A DNA stretch of 64,000 nt from an uncultured Flavobacteriaceae bacterium (GCA_947494825.1 CANLWN010000001.1:372001-436000), one strand, 5' to 3'. Positions 33,484-43,067 are shown, counted from the first letter of the stretch. Translations and numbers: made by a program. The notes: generated from the letters alone by a model not told the origin.

Positions 33484-34362
33484 ATGCCTAAGGGAATGAA
33501 GCAATGGGGGTTTTGGTGCCTGATACTGATCGGAATGGTCTCGGGAAATGCCCAATTGGGTACGCTGACCAAGAGTCGGGTTTCCAATGGCGATGTCTCC
33601 CTGATGACCCGTTTGATCTTGCCGGAAACACCTATGGCACAAAAACCACCGGTGGTCATCATCGTGCACGGTTCGGGCAGGCGTGGCAACTGGACCACCT
33701 ACCGACCCCTGATCTCCCGCTTTTCCCAACAGGGAATGGCGGTGGTGTTTTTTGACAAACGCGGTACGGGGGCCTCGGGAGGGCGTTTCCTCAAAGTGAC
33801 CACCGAAACCAGCAAGGACGTCTTTGACACGCTCAGCGACGATGTAGTGGCCGTGGCCCAATGGACCAAACGCCAGGCGGGTATTGATACTACCCGCATC
33901 GGGGTCTTGGGCTTTAGTCAAGGTGGATGGATCGCTCCCCTGGTCGCTTGCAAATCCGAACTGATCAAATTTTCCATTATGATTTCCGGTCCTATTTATT
34001 CCTTGGGCCATGAAACACTGTTCAGCAAATTGGCGGGCGATGCCCAGGGCAAAGAACTTGTGGATTGGGAAGAGATCAATACAAAACTCCGTGCGTTCAA
34101 TGCGGACCGTGGTTTTGACTCCGAAGAATACGTGACCCAATTGGCTATCCCAAGCCTTTGGCTCTTTGGGGAAAAGGACACCAGCATGCCGGTGACTTTC
34201 AGCAAACAGAACCTGGACACCATCCTGGCCAGGGCGCCCGATAGGCCCTTTAAATATATTGTGTATCCCAACGCCAACCATAGTCTTTACGATGTGGACA
34301 CCAAGGAACGGATTCCGTATGGTAGGGATGTACGCCAATGGTTACTGTCCGAGCTCTATTAA
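33484..34362 (+). CDS. exported alpha/beta hydrolase
   Basis: The 292-residue protein has a signal peptide (GFWCLILIGMVSGNAQ). It then carries the hydrolase core: VVIIVHGSGRRGNW as oxyanion strand, FFDKRGTGASGG, nucleophile elbow LGFSQGGW near residue 145, an acid in LWLFGEKDTSMP and histidine in YPNANHSLYDV. This is the COG1073-like group acting on esters or amides outside the cytoplasm. The next gene, a membrane AraC-type regulator, starts 82 bases later on the same strand. Confidence 0.88.
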   Translation: MPKGMKQWGFWCLILIGMVSGNAQLGTLTKSRVSNGDVSLMTRLILPETPMAQKPPVVIIVHGSGRRGNWTTYRPLISRFSQQGMAVVFFDKRGTGASGGRFLKVTTETSKDVFDTLSDDVVAVAQWTKRQAGIDTTRIGVLGFSQGGWIAPLVACKSELIKFSIMISGPIYSLGHETLFSKLAGDAQGKELVDWEEINTKLRAFNADRGFDSEEYVTQLAIPSLWLFGEKDTSMPVTFSKQNLDTILARAPDRPFKYIVYPNANHSLYDVDTKERIPYGRDVRQWLLSELY

Positions 34363-34444
34363 AATTTGGGGCGTTTTCCTGTAACAATTTCCAGAAAAAA
34401 CCGTCATTTAATATATAGGCAAAGAACCACGGGTGGAAATCAGC

Positions 34445-35479
34445 ATGCTAAAAGACGTGACCTTATTACTGAACGCCGTTGGCGTTGGTAACTGTTTTTT
34501 GCTTTCCCTTGTCTACCTCAAAAGGAAATCCCCCGGCAGTCCAACTGCCAAACCCCTTCTTTCCGCCCTCTTTTTTGTAATCGGGATCGTTATTCTGAAC
34601 ACCATTTTTAATTTAAGCGGCTACAGTAGGGAATTAAACGGGTTTGAACCTATTTCCAATGCCATGGCCTTTGCCATTGCGCCACTGCTTTATCTTTACG
34701 TGTGCAATTTGGAAGGAAGAAAGACCCACACCCTACGGTCTGGCCATCTGGCCCATTTTTATGCCTATTTGGGTATCACCGTGCTATCCATTTCTTTTCC
34801 CCATAGCACCTTTGGGCAATGGGGGCTTCGCTTTGTGGACAGCTTGGCGATGATTTCGCTTTGGAACCTGCATTTTCTGGCCTACTTGGTCGCGATTATC
34901 CATCGTTTTTGGAAGAGCCCAAAATATTTTGGATGGACCGCCCAGCTCCTGGTGTGGGGCGTGGGTTCGATTTGGTTCCTAAACTTCTCCTTTTATCTTT
35001 TTCGACTGTGGATAGGTCCCTTACCCATCGTGGTCTACCTCAACATAACCCTCTTGTTCTCGGCACTTACGGTATATCTTTTTTATCATAAAATAAGTTT
35101 GATTGAAGCCCGAAGGATCCGTAAAAAACGAAAAAAACCGTCAGCGGTAGGCAAAGATCTTATTGTAGCGGCCATTAGGCGGCATCGCTACTACCGTGAT
35201 CCCGATCTGGATATCCGAACCCTTTCAGGGCACCTAAGGCTTCCCTATCACGAGCTCAGTACCTGGATCAACAGGAACCACGATCAAAACTTCAACACCT
35301 TTATCAACAGGTTCCGTATTGAAGAAGTATCCGAGGCCCTAAAGACCCAACAACATCAATCCTATACCATAATGGGCCTTGCCCAGCAAGCCGGTTTTAA
35401 ATCGGCCTCCGCGTTTTATGCCGCCTTTAAAAAGGAAAAGGGCACCACACCTATCGACTTCTTAAAACGTCTGGCTTAA
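34445..35479 (+). CDS. membrane-bound AraC-family regulator (7TM-HTH)
   Basis: The ATG at 34445 (a GTG lies four codons earlier) gives 344 residues. Residues 1-215 hold about seven membrane helices, and residues 245-344 form an AraC-type DNA-binding domain with two helix-turn-helix units (DIRTLSGHLRLPYHELSTWI and TIMGLAQQAGFKSASAFYAA) ending in KEKGTTPIDFLKRL. Membrane AraC proteins are frequent in Bacteroidota and probably sense a signal in the membrane or periplasm. It lies upstream of the M61 peptidase gene. A second protein of the same type is at 38647-39774. Confidence 0.88.
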   Translation: MLKDVTLLLNAVGVGNCFLLSLVYLKRKSPGSPTAKPLLSALFFVIGIVILNTIFNLSGYSRELNGFEPISNAMAFAIAPLLYLYVCNLEGRKTHTLRSGHLAHFYAYLGITVLSISFPHSTFGQWGLRFVDSLAMISLWNLHFLAYLVAIIHRFWKSPKYFGWTAQLLVWGVGSIWFLNFSFYLFRLWIGPLPIVVYLNITLLFSALTVYLFYHKISLIEARRIRKKRKKPSAVGKDLIVAAIRRHRYYRDPDLDIRTLSGHLRLPYHELSTWINRNHDQNFNTFINRFRIEEVSEALKTQQHQSYTIMGLAQQAGFKSASAFYAAFKKEKGTTPIDFLKRLA

Positions 35480-35541
35480 ACCAAGCTGTTCTGATTTGTA
35501 AATGCAAACAGGCGCCCTTTCCACGGGCACTTTGGATTTCC

Positions 35542-35549
35542 TAGGTTTG
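35542..35549 (+). promoter_or_regulatory. -7 promoter element of the M61 peptidase gene
   Basis: TAGGTTTG fits TAnnTTTG exactly and lies 31 bases before the ATG at 35581. The upstream -33 region is not clear. Confidence 0.4.
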
Positions 35550-35580
35550 TATCCTATTCATCAATTAAAATCAGAAATCC

Positions 35581-37074
35581 ATGAAAACAGTTGTACAGTC
35601 TTTTCTGTTACTATGTGCCCTATTGGGCCTCCAAGAGTTAGGGGCCCAGGACCCTTCCATTTCCTATGCCATTGGTATAGATGAACAAAACCCGCACTTG
35701 GCCCGGGTAAGCATCGCCATGATTCCACAAGACAGCCTGTTGTACATGCCCCAGGGTGCAGGGCAATTTCCACGGGGCTGGGCACAGTTCGTGCACCATC
35801 TTGAGGTGGTGGACGCCCAAGGTACCCCCATAACCGTTACCGAACTGCCCGATGCCCGTTGGGCCATGGCATATACGCCAAAGGAACGGATACAGGTACA
35901 TTATGAAGTACACCTGGAGCACCATAAGCATGAATGGGGTGGCGGCTTGGATGGAGTGGCCTATGCCACGGACTGGGGCGTGTTCTATACCGGAAGGGCA
36001 TTGTTGGTCCTTAATGGTGAGGCAAGGGAGCAGATTCCCGTCAGCTTTGAACTTCCCCCGACATGGAAGGTAACCACCCCTTGGAAAAGGACTGACAAAG
36101 GCCAGCATCGGTTTGTGGCCGCTAACCAGTCGGCCCTCTCCCTGGGCATGTTCTTTGCCGGGACCCACGAGGAGCTTTCCTTTAAACGGGAAGGTTTTGA
36201 ACTCCTTTTTGCTTTAGGGGGCAGCTCGGTGCAGAGCAATAAGGAGGAGTATCAGCATATGGCCTCAGGGGTGCTGGATTATTATATTGACCTGATGGGC
36301 GGACTGCCCAATCCGCCGCCGGACAATGTATTGGACCGTTCCGTGGTCATTATCAACGAGGCCGACCAGACCGATGGAGAGGTAATAGGCAACAACATCA
36401 GCATCCTGATTCAAAAAGATGCGGACGACATGTCCAAGATGATCTCGCGCTTTATTTTTGCGCATGAGTTCTTCCACTTGTGGAACGCCAAGTCCATGGT
36501 GCCGGAAGATCAGGAAACCGAATGGTTCAAGGAAGGTTTTACCAACTACTATACGCTCAAGGCGCTCTATCATGTGGGCCTTTTAAACGATACCGCCTAT
36601 TTTGGGGCGTTGAACAATTTGTTTTTCCAACGCTATACCACCGATGATGGGGTAGGAAGGCTCTCCATGACCCAGGGCCAGGAAAAACATGCCCATTGGG
36701 GACTGATCTACGGCGGTGGTCTCTTTGTGGCCATAGCCCAGGACATGATGATCCGTGAGACTTCGGACAACAAAAAGAGTTTGGACGACCTTATGACAGG
36801 GCTGTTCAAAAAATACGGAGGCACCCACGAGCGCTATACCATAGATGAGCTCCAGGAACGCCTTGAGGCACTGAACGGGAAGGACCAGTCCGATTTCTTC
36901 ACTACCTATATCCGAGGTACGGAGCGGATTCCCATAGATCAGTACCTATCCAAAGCTGGATTGGACGCCAAGATAACGGACGATCAGCTCAAAATAGCCA
37001 AAAAGGAAACGCCCACACCGCTCCAGGAGGCCATGATAAAAGGGATGTTGGGACTATTGGATAACCAGCAATAA
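35581..37074 (+). CDS. peptidase family M61, secreted
   Basis: The 497-residue protein has a signal peptide ending in ELGAQDP. Residues 25-175 form the N-terminal beta domain of M61. The gluzincin catalytic domain has HEFFH at residues 295-299, and the third zinc ligand sits in WFKEGFTNYY about 20 residues later. M61 peptidases are glycyl or alanyl aminopeptidases. The usual C-terminal PDZ domain appears to be missing, since the protein ends at 497 residues, while common M61 proteins are near 600. It is followed by an S33-type hydrolase gene 25 bases later, so a peptide-degrading operon is likely. Confidence 0.9.
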   Translation: MKTVVQSFLLLCALLGLQELGAQDPSISYAIGIDEQNPHLARVSIAMIPQDSLLYMPQGAGQFPRGWAQFVHHLEVVDAQGTPITVTELPDARWAMAYTPKERIQVHYEVHLEHHKHEWGGGLDGVAYATDWGVFYTGRALLVLNGEAREQIPVSFELPPTWKVTTPWKRTDKGQHRFVAANQSALSLGMFFAGTHEELSFKREGFELLFALGGSSVQSNKEEYQHMASGVLDYYIDLMGGLPNPPPDNVLDRSVVIINEADQTDGEVIGNNISILIQKDADDMSKMISRFIFAHEFFHLWNAKSMVPEDQETEWFKEGFTNYYTLKALYHVGLLNDTAYFGALNNLFFQRYTTDDGVGRLSMTQGQEKHAHWGLIYGGGLFVAIAQDMMIRETSDNKKSLDDLMTGLFKKYGGTHERYTIDELQERLEALNGKDQSDFFTTYIRGTERIPIDQYLSKAGLDAKITDDQLKIAKKETPTPLQEAMIKGMLGLLDNQQ

Positions 37075-37099
37075 CAGCTATCCAACAAATCCAATTTAC

Positions 37100-38560
37100 A
37101 TGAAGAAGCAAATAATTTGCATAGGCTTTGTGCTGGGCTGCTTTGGCAGTGGTTGTGCACAACAAAATTTGGACCAATCCGGCGCCTTGGAGCCGCACAC
37201 CATTACAGCGGACAACGGGGAAACCTATACCGGCGAGATGGGGCATATACGGGTACCCGAAAACAGGAAGAACGGGAAATCAGCTTTCATTGAACTTCCC
37301 TTTTTCAGAATGAAAACGAAACATCCGAATCCCCTGCCGCCCATTTTTGTTTTCGAGGGCGGGCCAGGGGACGATCCATCTGCCTTGGAACGCTTACAGG
37401 AATTTGCACCCATACTTTCCTCCTTTGCCCAACGTAGTGATGTGGTCTTGGTAGATCAACGGGGCAATGGGAAATCCATCCCCAAGCTGGGTTGCCCAAT
37501 TTCCCTAAACCTGCCTTTGGACCTTCCCTTGGAAAAGGAAAGTTTTATGCTGTATTACCGGAAATACATAGCCGACTGTGCGACTCATTGGCAGGAAAAA
37601 AAGCGGGACCTGCAAGGATATAATGTAGTGGCGATGGCCCAGGATACCGAGGCTGTACGGAAATTCCTTTCCTATGACAAGATTATGCTCTTTGGGGGAA
37701 GTTTCGGGGCCCATCACGCGTTGACCTATGTAAAGAAATACCCCGATCGGGTAGATCGCATTTTGTTGGATAGCCCCGAAGGTTTGCAACACACGCTTAA
37801 ACTGCCCTACGAAGTAGATAAGGTCTTAATGCAATTATCCGCCCTAGTGGAAAAGGACAGCCTATGGTCCAAAAAGATACCCTCCTTTGTAGGACTGGTA
37901 AAGGAGGTGCTTCAAGCTTTGGAAAAATCACCGGTCACTGTGGAAGTCACGTACCCCGAGACCCAAAAACCCGTGAATATCGTTCTGGGAAAGTATGATC
38001 TGCAATTGGCCACAGGTATGACCTTGGGAAGAATAGGGTATCGGGAGTTGCCGCAACATTATTTGAATATGCAGTCGGGCGACTATTCCTGGTTGGCCAA
38101 CTATGCCCTGTATTTTAGGTATAACCAAAGTGTAAATTTAATGGCCGTACTGACCGATTGTACATCGGGGGGCACCCTGGAAAGAAGGGCACTAGTGTCA
38201 GAACAGGCCAAGGACGCCATTCTGGGCGATGTGCTGAACAATGTGATTTTTGAGGTCAGCGATCAGTTGCCCTTACAGGATGTGAGTGCCGAGCTAGAAC
38301 CCAATTTCAAATCCCGGGTACCGCTGTTGCTGATCTGTGGCAGTCAGGACGCCAGGACGCCACTGAGGAACGCAAGGGAGATCATGGCCAATTTTGAACA
38401 AGGCCGCCTCCTTACCATAAAATACGGCTCACATGACCTGTATCGGGAGGTATTGGATACGCTTGCTCCAATTATGATGGGCTATCTATCGGCGGACGAT
38501 CCGGTTACCTACCCATTGCCCAAGGAACTGGAGGCGCCCTTGGATTTTGGGGTGGACTAG
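37100..38560 (+). CDS. alpha/beta hydrolase, S33 prolyl-aminopeptidase/TAP-like lipoprotein
   Basis: The 486-residue protein has a signal with GSGCAQQ, a plausible lipobox. The core contains FVFEGGPGDDPS (the HGGPG-type oxyanion element of S33), VVLVDQRGNGKS, nucleophile elbow LFGGSFGAHHALTY near residue 200, and a C-terminal TAP-like region with PLLLICGSQDARTP (acid) and KYGSHDLY (histidine). S33 proteins release N-terminal residues, often proline, from peptides. The position after M61 fits joint digestion of peptides outside the cytoplasm. Confidence 0.88.
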   Translation: MKKQIICIGFVLGCFGSGCAQQNLDQSGALEPHTITADNGETYTGEMGHIRVPENRKNGKSAFIELPFFRMKTKHPNPLPPIFVFEGGPGDDPSALERLQEFAPILSSFAQRSDVVLVDQRGNGKSIPKLGCPISLNLPLDLPLEKESFMLYYRKYIADCATHWQEKKRDLQGYNVVAMAQDTEAVRKFLSYDKIMLFGGSFGAHHALTYVKKYPDRVDRILLDSPEGLQHTLKLPYEVDKVLMQLSALVEKDSLWSKKIPSFVGLVKEVLQALEKSPVTVEVTYPETQKPVNIVLGKYDLQLATGMTLGRIGYRELPQHYLNMQSGDYSWLANYALYFRYNQSVNLMAVLTDCTSGGTLERRALVSEQAKDAILGDVLNNVIFEVSDQLPLQDVSAELEPNFKSRVPLLLICGSQDARTPLRNAREIMANFEQGRLLTIKYGSHDLYREVLDTLAPIMMGYLSADDPVTYPLPKELEAPLDFGVD

Positions 38561-38646
38561 GATTTTAGGCGCTCTTTTGCTGGCCAATTTTTCCCTTGTG
38601 GAAATTAGGCTAACTTTAGCAGGGCAATTCTAGAAGGGTACCAAAA

Positions 38647-39774
38647 ATGGATTTTGAGATTAAGATCGATCTATATCTTATAGCGACCATTGCTTCCCTG
38701 AGTATCGGGATGTTTTTCATCTTTTACTTTGTGGGGACCAAACGGATGGGCCGAAGAACAGAACGGATCTTGCTCTACATATTGACGCTCTTTATCCTCT
38801 TTATCCTGTACAATTACCTGGTGCATTCCAGGTTGATCTATCATGTCCCCTGGTTTTTTATGTTTGGCCGGCATCTGGACGTGTTGATCTATCTGCTTCT
38901 CTTTCTGTATTTCCGTTCCTTTGGAAATAGGGGAGAGGTACCCCTTGCAAAAGTGCATTGGGCCTTGTTGGGAGGGTTGCTATTCCTGCTCCTGATCAAG
39001 AGCCCTGGATACCTTTTGATGTCTTCCTTAGAGCAACAGCAACTACTAGACCTGTTTTATAGCGATACCCGACCCGGACCGGTATCTATTTGGAGAAGCC
39101 CCACTTTTTTTCTGCTAAAGTTCGCCCTTCCCGTGGCACTGCTTTCGCTTTCCGGAATACAATTGTTCCGTGCTGTTCTGCCAAAACTGCAACACAAGGC
39201 CATTAGAGACCTATTGCTCTTCAGTTACATCAGTTTGGTGCTCTTTGTCATTTTCCAAAACTGGATCTTTAAGCAGTTGTACCTGATATTTGCCTGTTCC
39301 TTTATAGAGTGGCCCATAGAACTTTTGGTCATGTCCTTTATTTTGATCGTGCTGATGTTCTATGCCTTAAAATTGAAGGACTCCAATATCAATTCCTCTA
39401 AATACGAAGGTTCTTCGTTATCCAAGGACAGCATGCTTCACTATGTGGAAAGACTGCGCACCTTTATGGAGCAGGACCGGGCCTATATGGATCCTGAACT
39501 TACTTTGACCATCGTGGCGCAAAAGCTCCATATAAATACCGCCTATCTGTCCCAGGCCATCAATGCGCAGTTAAACCTTCGCTTTAACGACTTTCTAAAC
39601 ACGTATCGCATCGAGGAGGCCAAAAAGCTATTGGCGAATCCGGAGTATGACAAATATACCATCGATACCTTGGCCAAAAAGGTAGGCTTTAAATCGCTCT
39701 CGCCGTTTTATCGGGCCTTTCGCAAACATACCGGTGTTTCTCCCAATACCTTTAAGCGTAACCTATCCCACTAA
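38647..39774 (+). CDS. membrane-bound AraC-family regulator (second copy)
   Basis: The 375-residue protein has about seven hydrophobic helices in residues 8-240 and an AraC-type DNA-binding domain in residues 270-375. The HTH units are LTIVAQKLHINTAYLSQAIN and TIDTLAKKVGFKSLSPFYRA, with a final GVSPNTFKRNLS. It resembles the protein at 34445-35479 in layout but not closely in sequence, so the two probably sense different signals. It lies 86 bases after the S33 gene. Confidence 0.88.
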   Translation: MDFEIKIDLYLIATIASLSIGMFFIFYFVGTKRMGRRTERILLYILTLFILFILYNYLVHSRLIYHVPWFFMFGRHLDVLIYLLLFLYFRSFGNRGEVPLAKVHWALLGGLLFLLLIKSPGYLLMSSLEQQQLLDLFYSDTRPGPVSIWRSPTFFLLKFALPVALLSLSGIQLFRAVLPKLQHKAIRDLLLFSYISLVLFVIFQNWIFKQLYLIFACSFIEWPIELLVMSFILIVLMFYALKLKDSNINSSKYEGSSLSKDSMLHYVERLRTFMEQDRAYMDPELTLTIVAQKLHINTAYLSQAINAQLNLRFNDFLNTYRIEEAKKLLANPEYDKYTIDTLAKKVGFKSLSPFYRAFRKHTGVSPNTFKRNLSH

Positions 39775-39878
39775 GCGATTAAAAACTCCTCTCCATTTAT
39801 AAATTGGTAGAAACCTAGGTGTTCAACATTTTTGGCTTGTCCCGTATTTTGGGATATTCGGACTTTAACCCTAGTTAT

Positions 39879-41174
39879 ATGCGAAATCCGTTATTACAAA
39901 ATGTCAAGCGACAACTACGTATCCCCGTCCTATTGCTAATCGGTCTTTTAATCAGTTGTCAGGGCGATGCCCGACTCCCCGCGGAACTGCCCGTAGCGCA
40001 CGATGTAAGATATTATACTTCGCTGGTCTTTCGGGAAACACCCTACGCACAACAAAAGGGACTGGTAAAACTAAGTGCCGTACAAGCAAAAAAAAGGGGC
40101 CATTACCGGATTACGCGCGATAGCAAAGAGCGCATTGTGGAAATCGCCTTTATGCAAGGGGAGCACTATAAAACCCCCAACCATACGACCGGCTATTATC
40201 AATTCCCCGCTCCGGTGGTACGTACCAAATACGAGGGCAACACCGAGATCAAAAGTTTCTACAACCATCTGAATACCCAGATCAGCGTTCGGGGGCAGGT
40301 ATATCTGGAAGTTTACGAGCTGGACTCCCTGGGGAACCGTAAACATTTGTATTTTTTGGACAAGAACGGCAGTGAAATAGAAAACGAATGGAGGGTAGCA
40401 GCCTATCATTGGCAACTACAGGACGACGGCTCCGTAATTGAAACCCGTGAGGACCTCCATGGAGAGCCGCAACCTCTACGTCCCTATTTCCTGTTTTACA
40501 CCACGCGGCTGCATTATGATCCCCAAGGATACATCTCCCTAATGCAAAATGTGGATGCGGACGGAAATCTTGTGGAAAACAGCACCGGAGTGGCCCAGGA
40601 CAAACTAGCGTTCGACCATCAAGGCCGATGGCTGGGGTGGAAGGTACTGGACAAGGAAGGCCGGTTGACCGAGGGGAACGGTCCCAATGTGGCCAAGGGC
40701 ATCAACACCCCGGACGAATTCGGGTATGAAACGGCCATTAGATATGAGGACAGGCACGGGAATCCCAAAAGGAACGATCATGGCTTCTGGGGTTCGCGAA
40801 GGTTTTATGATGACTTCGGGAACCTATCACGCTCTTACTTTACCGATAGCATTGGGAATCCCGCTCCCAATGTGGTTTCTGGATATACCTATGCCATCTA
40901 TACCTGGGATACCAAAGGAATGAAACGGGTATCTACGCAGTTGTTGGGTACCGATAAGTTACCTATCGACCACAAAACCAGGGGGTACAGCAGCATAACC
41001 TACACTTACGATGACAGGGGCCTATTGTCCCAAGTATCCTTTTTGGACAGGCAAGGTAAGCCCATCAACCGTTTGGACAATGGGGTAGCCTATATAAAGT
41101 ACAGTTATGATACAGGGGGAGTACGCACTTCAAGAAAGGAATTCAATACGAATCACAAGGAACTAAAACCATAA
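39879..41174 (+). CDS. lipoprotein with RHS/WG-like short repeats
   Basis: The ATG at 39879 gives 431 residues with a lipoprotein signal (LLLIGLLISCQGDA). The chain contains repeated short elements such as YDPQGYISLMQNVDADGN, FDHQGRWLGWKVLDKEGR, YDDFGNLSRSYFTDSIGN and YTYDDRGLLSQVSFLDRQGK, each of about 30-45 residues. The pattern resembles RHS/YD-type or WG-type beta-hairpin repeats. No catalytic motif is present. It is followed after three bases by another lipoprotein gene. Confidence 0.65.
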   Translation: MRNPLLQNVKRQLRIPVLLLIGLLISCQGDARLPAELPVAHDVRYYTSLVFRETPYAQQKGLVKLSAVQAKKRGHYRITRDSKERIVEIAFMQGEHYKTPNHTTGYYQFPAPVVRTKYEGNTEIKSFYNHLNTQISVRGQVYLEVYELDSLGNRKHLYFLDKNGSEIENEWRVAAYHWQLQDDGSVIETREDLHGEPQPLRPYFLFYTTRLHYDPQGYISLMQNVDADGNLVENSTGVAQDKLAFDHQGRWLGWKVLDKEGRLTEGNGPNVAKGINTPDEFGYETAIRYEDRHGNPKRNDHGFWGSRRFYDDFGNLSRSYFTDSIGNPAPNVVSGYTYAIYTWDTKGMKRVSTQLLGTDKLPIDHKTRGYSSITYTYDDRGLLSQVSFLDRQGKPINRLDNGVAYIKYSYDTGGVRTSRKEFNTNHKELKP

Positions 41175-41177
41175 CAG

Positions 41178-41690
41178 ATGCATTTCGCAATAAAAAAGAT
41201 TATCGGGAAACAGAACGGGCTTAACATATGCTTGGCCACTATGCTTTTAATGCTAGGGTGTGCCGAGCAGCCGGAGCCTTGGTTTACCGAGGCCGACAGA
41301 AGGGAAATAGAACGTTCGGCCAAGGAATTGCCCCTGGTCCTTGCCCAGGAAGGCTGGGCGCCTTACGAGGCACATTTTGCAAAACATTATAAAAATTGGC
41401 CCATGATGCGTGATGCCACTCGCTCGCGCGAGGAGTTTCTATCGCTGGTAAAGACTTGGTACGAGGCCGGTAACCGGGCCACGGCAAGTGAAACGGAGAC
41501 CATAGACTTTATACCCATAGCCAAGGATATGGTCCTATACTTACGGTCGCAAAAGGAGGCTTTCAACGACCCCAAGGATTCCACGATCACGGTGGTTAGG
41601 GATATGCGCAATGTGTCTATCCACATCAAGGAGGATGGTAGATGGAAAAGCCTTTTTACCGCCTTTATGGATATCCCGGAAAAAGAGTAA
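41178..41690 (+). CDS. lipoprotein with NTF2-like domain
   Basis: The 170-residue protein has a signal with LLMLGCAEQPEPW and then a helix-rich start (TEADRREIERSAKELPLVL) and a closing strand set (SITVVRDMRNVSIHIKEDGRWKSLF). The shape matches SnoaL/NTF2-like proteins, with a conserved YEAHFAKHYKNWPMMRD segment in the pocket region. It sits three bases after the repeat lipoprotein and faces the ketopantoate reductase gene with eleven bases between the stops. Confidence 0.7.
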   Translation: MHFAIKKIIGKQNGLNICLATMLLMLGCAEQPEPWFTEADRREIERSAKELPLVLAQEGWAPYEAHFAKHYKNWPMMRDATRSREEFLSLVKTWYEAGNRATASETETIDFIPIAKDMVLYLRSQKEAFNDPKDSTITVVRDMRNVSIHIKEDGRWKSLFTAFMDIPEKE

Positions 41691-41701
41691 GGCCTAGGAT
41701 A

Positions 41702-42631
41702 TCAGGAATCAGCAGCACGACTAAGTCGTGATTTTAAAAGTGTAAGTTCCCCAAGCAGGGCCGTTTCCCGTATTAGGTGTTCCTTGCCCAAGGCCTTGGC
41801 AACCCGCGCAAACTCTAGGTTCAGCGTATCAATTTCGGTTTCCCGTCCTTTTTGAATGTCCTGTAGGGTAGAAATGAACTGTCCGTCCGATTTTTCACTG
41901 ATCTGCAGTATCCGCGCCTCCAACTGTTGCTGATGGAGTACAATACCGTGCTCCTTGGCCACCGCAATGCACTCTACAATGACCCTTTTGGCCAGGTCCA
42001 TCACCTGGGGCTCCCTGTGAAAAACCCCATTATCTATGTGGAGTAGGGGACATATGGAATTAAAGACACTGTTGGCGATAGCTTTCTCCCAAATGATTTC
42101 TTGAATATGCGATTCTGCCCTAAACTGAAAATGGGGACTGTGCAAGAGGGACACCACGGTTTCCAATTGGTTGTCTTCGGAAGCAATGGTACCTATAGGA
42201 GAGACCGCTACGGGTTTGTAACTGATTACCCCGGTATCGTTCACCTGACTGGTCATAAAGAGCACCGCTCGATAGATTTTGGGAAAATGCCTTTCCCGAA
42301 AAGGCCTTTCAATACCTAGGCCATTTTGCAAGAGGGCAATAGGGGAGTCCCCTACCTTGTCCTTAAGGAGGTGTGCCAATCGTTCGTTTCCGTAGGATTT
42401 GTTGGTGAGCAGCACCAGTCCGTCCAAGCGGGAAAACTGATTAAGCGTACTTATTTCAACCGTTTCCTGGAGCATGCTGCCATCATACAGCAGAACTTTT
42501 ATGGTTTCTTGGGAAGGAGGGCCGTCTGCCACACTACCACGAAGAATCACCACTTCCCGGCCTTCCTTTTTCAGGGCCACCGCCAAGACCTTGCCCACGG
42601 CGCCCGCTCCGATAATGAAGATGCGTTTCAT
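41702..42631 (-). CDS. panE: ketopantoate reductase family protein (ApbA/PanE)
   Basis: The ATG at 42631 gives 309 residues. The NADP-binding motif is IIGAGAVGKVLAVAL at residues 5-19, and the C-terminal helical domain contains the conserved lysine in IWEKAIANSVFNSICPL near residue 175. The enzyme reduces 2-dehydropantoate to pantoate in coenzyme A synthesis. The catalytic glutamate expected in the C-terminal part appears plausible in FISTLQDIQKGRETEIDTLN. A related 2-ketoacid reductase role cannot be excluded because no other pan gene is nearby. Confidence 0.88.
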   Translation of the reverse strand: MKRIFIIGAGAVGKVLAVALKKEGREVVILRGSVADGPPSQETIKVLLYDGSMLQETVEISTLNQFSRLDGLVLLTNKSYGNERLAHLLKDKVGDSPIALLQNGLGIERPFRERHFPKIYRAVLFMTSQVNDTGVISYKPVAVSPIGTIASEDNQLETVVSLLHSPHFQFRAESHIQEIIWEKAIANSVFNSICPLLHIDNGVFHREPQVMDLAKRVIVECIAVAKEHGIVLHQQQLEARILQISEKSDGQFISTLQDIQKGRETEIDTLNLEFARVAKALGKEHLIRETALLGELTLLKSRLSRAADS

Positions 42632-42702
42632 GCTATGAAGGTAAGGCACTGGAAAGAAGCTATAAAACGAATTAAGGAATATTTAAGAGCGCGCCAGGTT
42701 CG

Positions 42703-42840
42703 CTAGAACAGCTCAAAGACATAGCCCAATAACCAATAGAGAATGATGAAGACAACTATAGTACCGATGCAGCCGCAACGCCCGCCGCCAATCTTTTTGG
42801 CGCCCACTGCTGCGATAATGGCCCTAATCAGGTTTTTCAT
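42703..42840 (-). CDS. 45-residue small membrane protein
   Basis: ATG at 42840 to TAG at 42703 encodes 45 residues beginning MKNLIRAIIAAVGAKKIGG. A basic, glycine- and cysteine-rich turn (GGGRCGCIG) is followed by one membrane helix (TIVVFIILYWLLGYVF). The N-terminal helix is amphipathic. It is too short for most gene callers but looks real because the codon pattern is even and it lies in line with another small membrane protein gene on the same strand. Similar short proteins are, as far as I recall, common in flavobacteria. Confidence 0.65.
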   Translation of the reverse strand: MKNLIRAIIAAVGAKKIGGGRCGCIGTIVVFIILYWLLGYVFELF

Positions 42841-42878
42841 AATATTTGGTATTGTTTAAAATTACAAAGAAAAGCGGA

Positions 42879-43067
42879 CTACATGCCCAAATGGGCCAAA
42901 ATTTCATAGACCAAAAAAGCCGGCCATACCAAAGCCTTGAGAATACCTAGGACCCCGGCCCAAAACCCGGTGGCCATTTGAACGTAATAGACCGCCGCTC
43001 CGATAAAGCCCAGACCGTAAATAATACTAGTCCCTTGGTGCTTAATAATTGTCCTGGTAGTTGTCAT
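42879..43067 (-). CDS. 62-residue small membrane protein
   Basis: ATG at 43067 to TAG at 42879 encodes 62 residues. The start TTTRTIIKHQGTSIIYGLGF is followed by two hydrophobic stretches (IGAAVYYVQMATGFWAGVL and LVWPAFLVYEILAHL), so it spans the inner membrane twice. It lies 38 bases before the 45-residue gene on the same strand and the two are probably co-transcribed. Function is unknown. Confidence 0.7.
   Translation of the reverse strand: MTTTRTIIKHQGTSIIYGLGFIGAAVYYVQMATGFWAGVLGILKALVWPAFLVYEILAHLGM

Noticed and set aside
33478-34338. 286-codon minus-strand frame opposite the exported hydrolase
   Set aside because: The + strand frame has a signal peptide and full hydrolase motifs; the opposite frame shows no fold.
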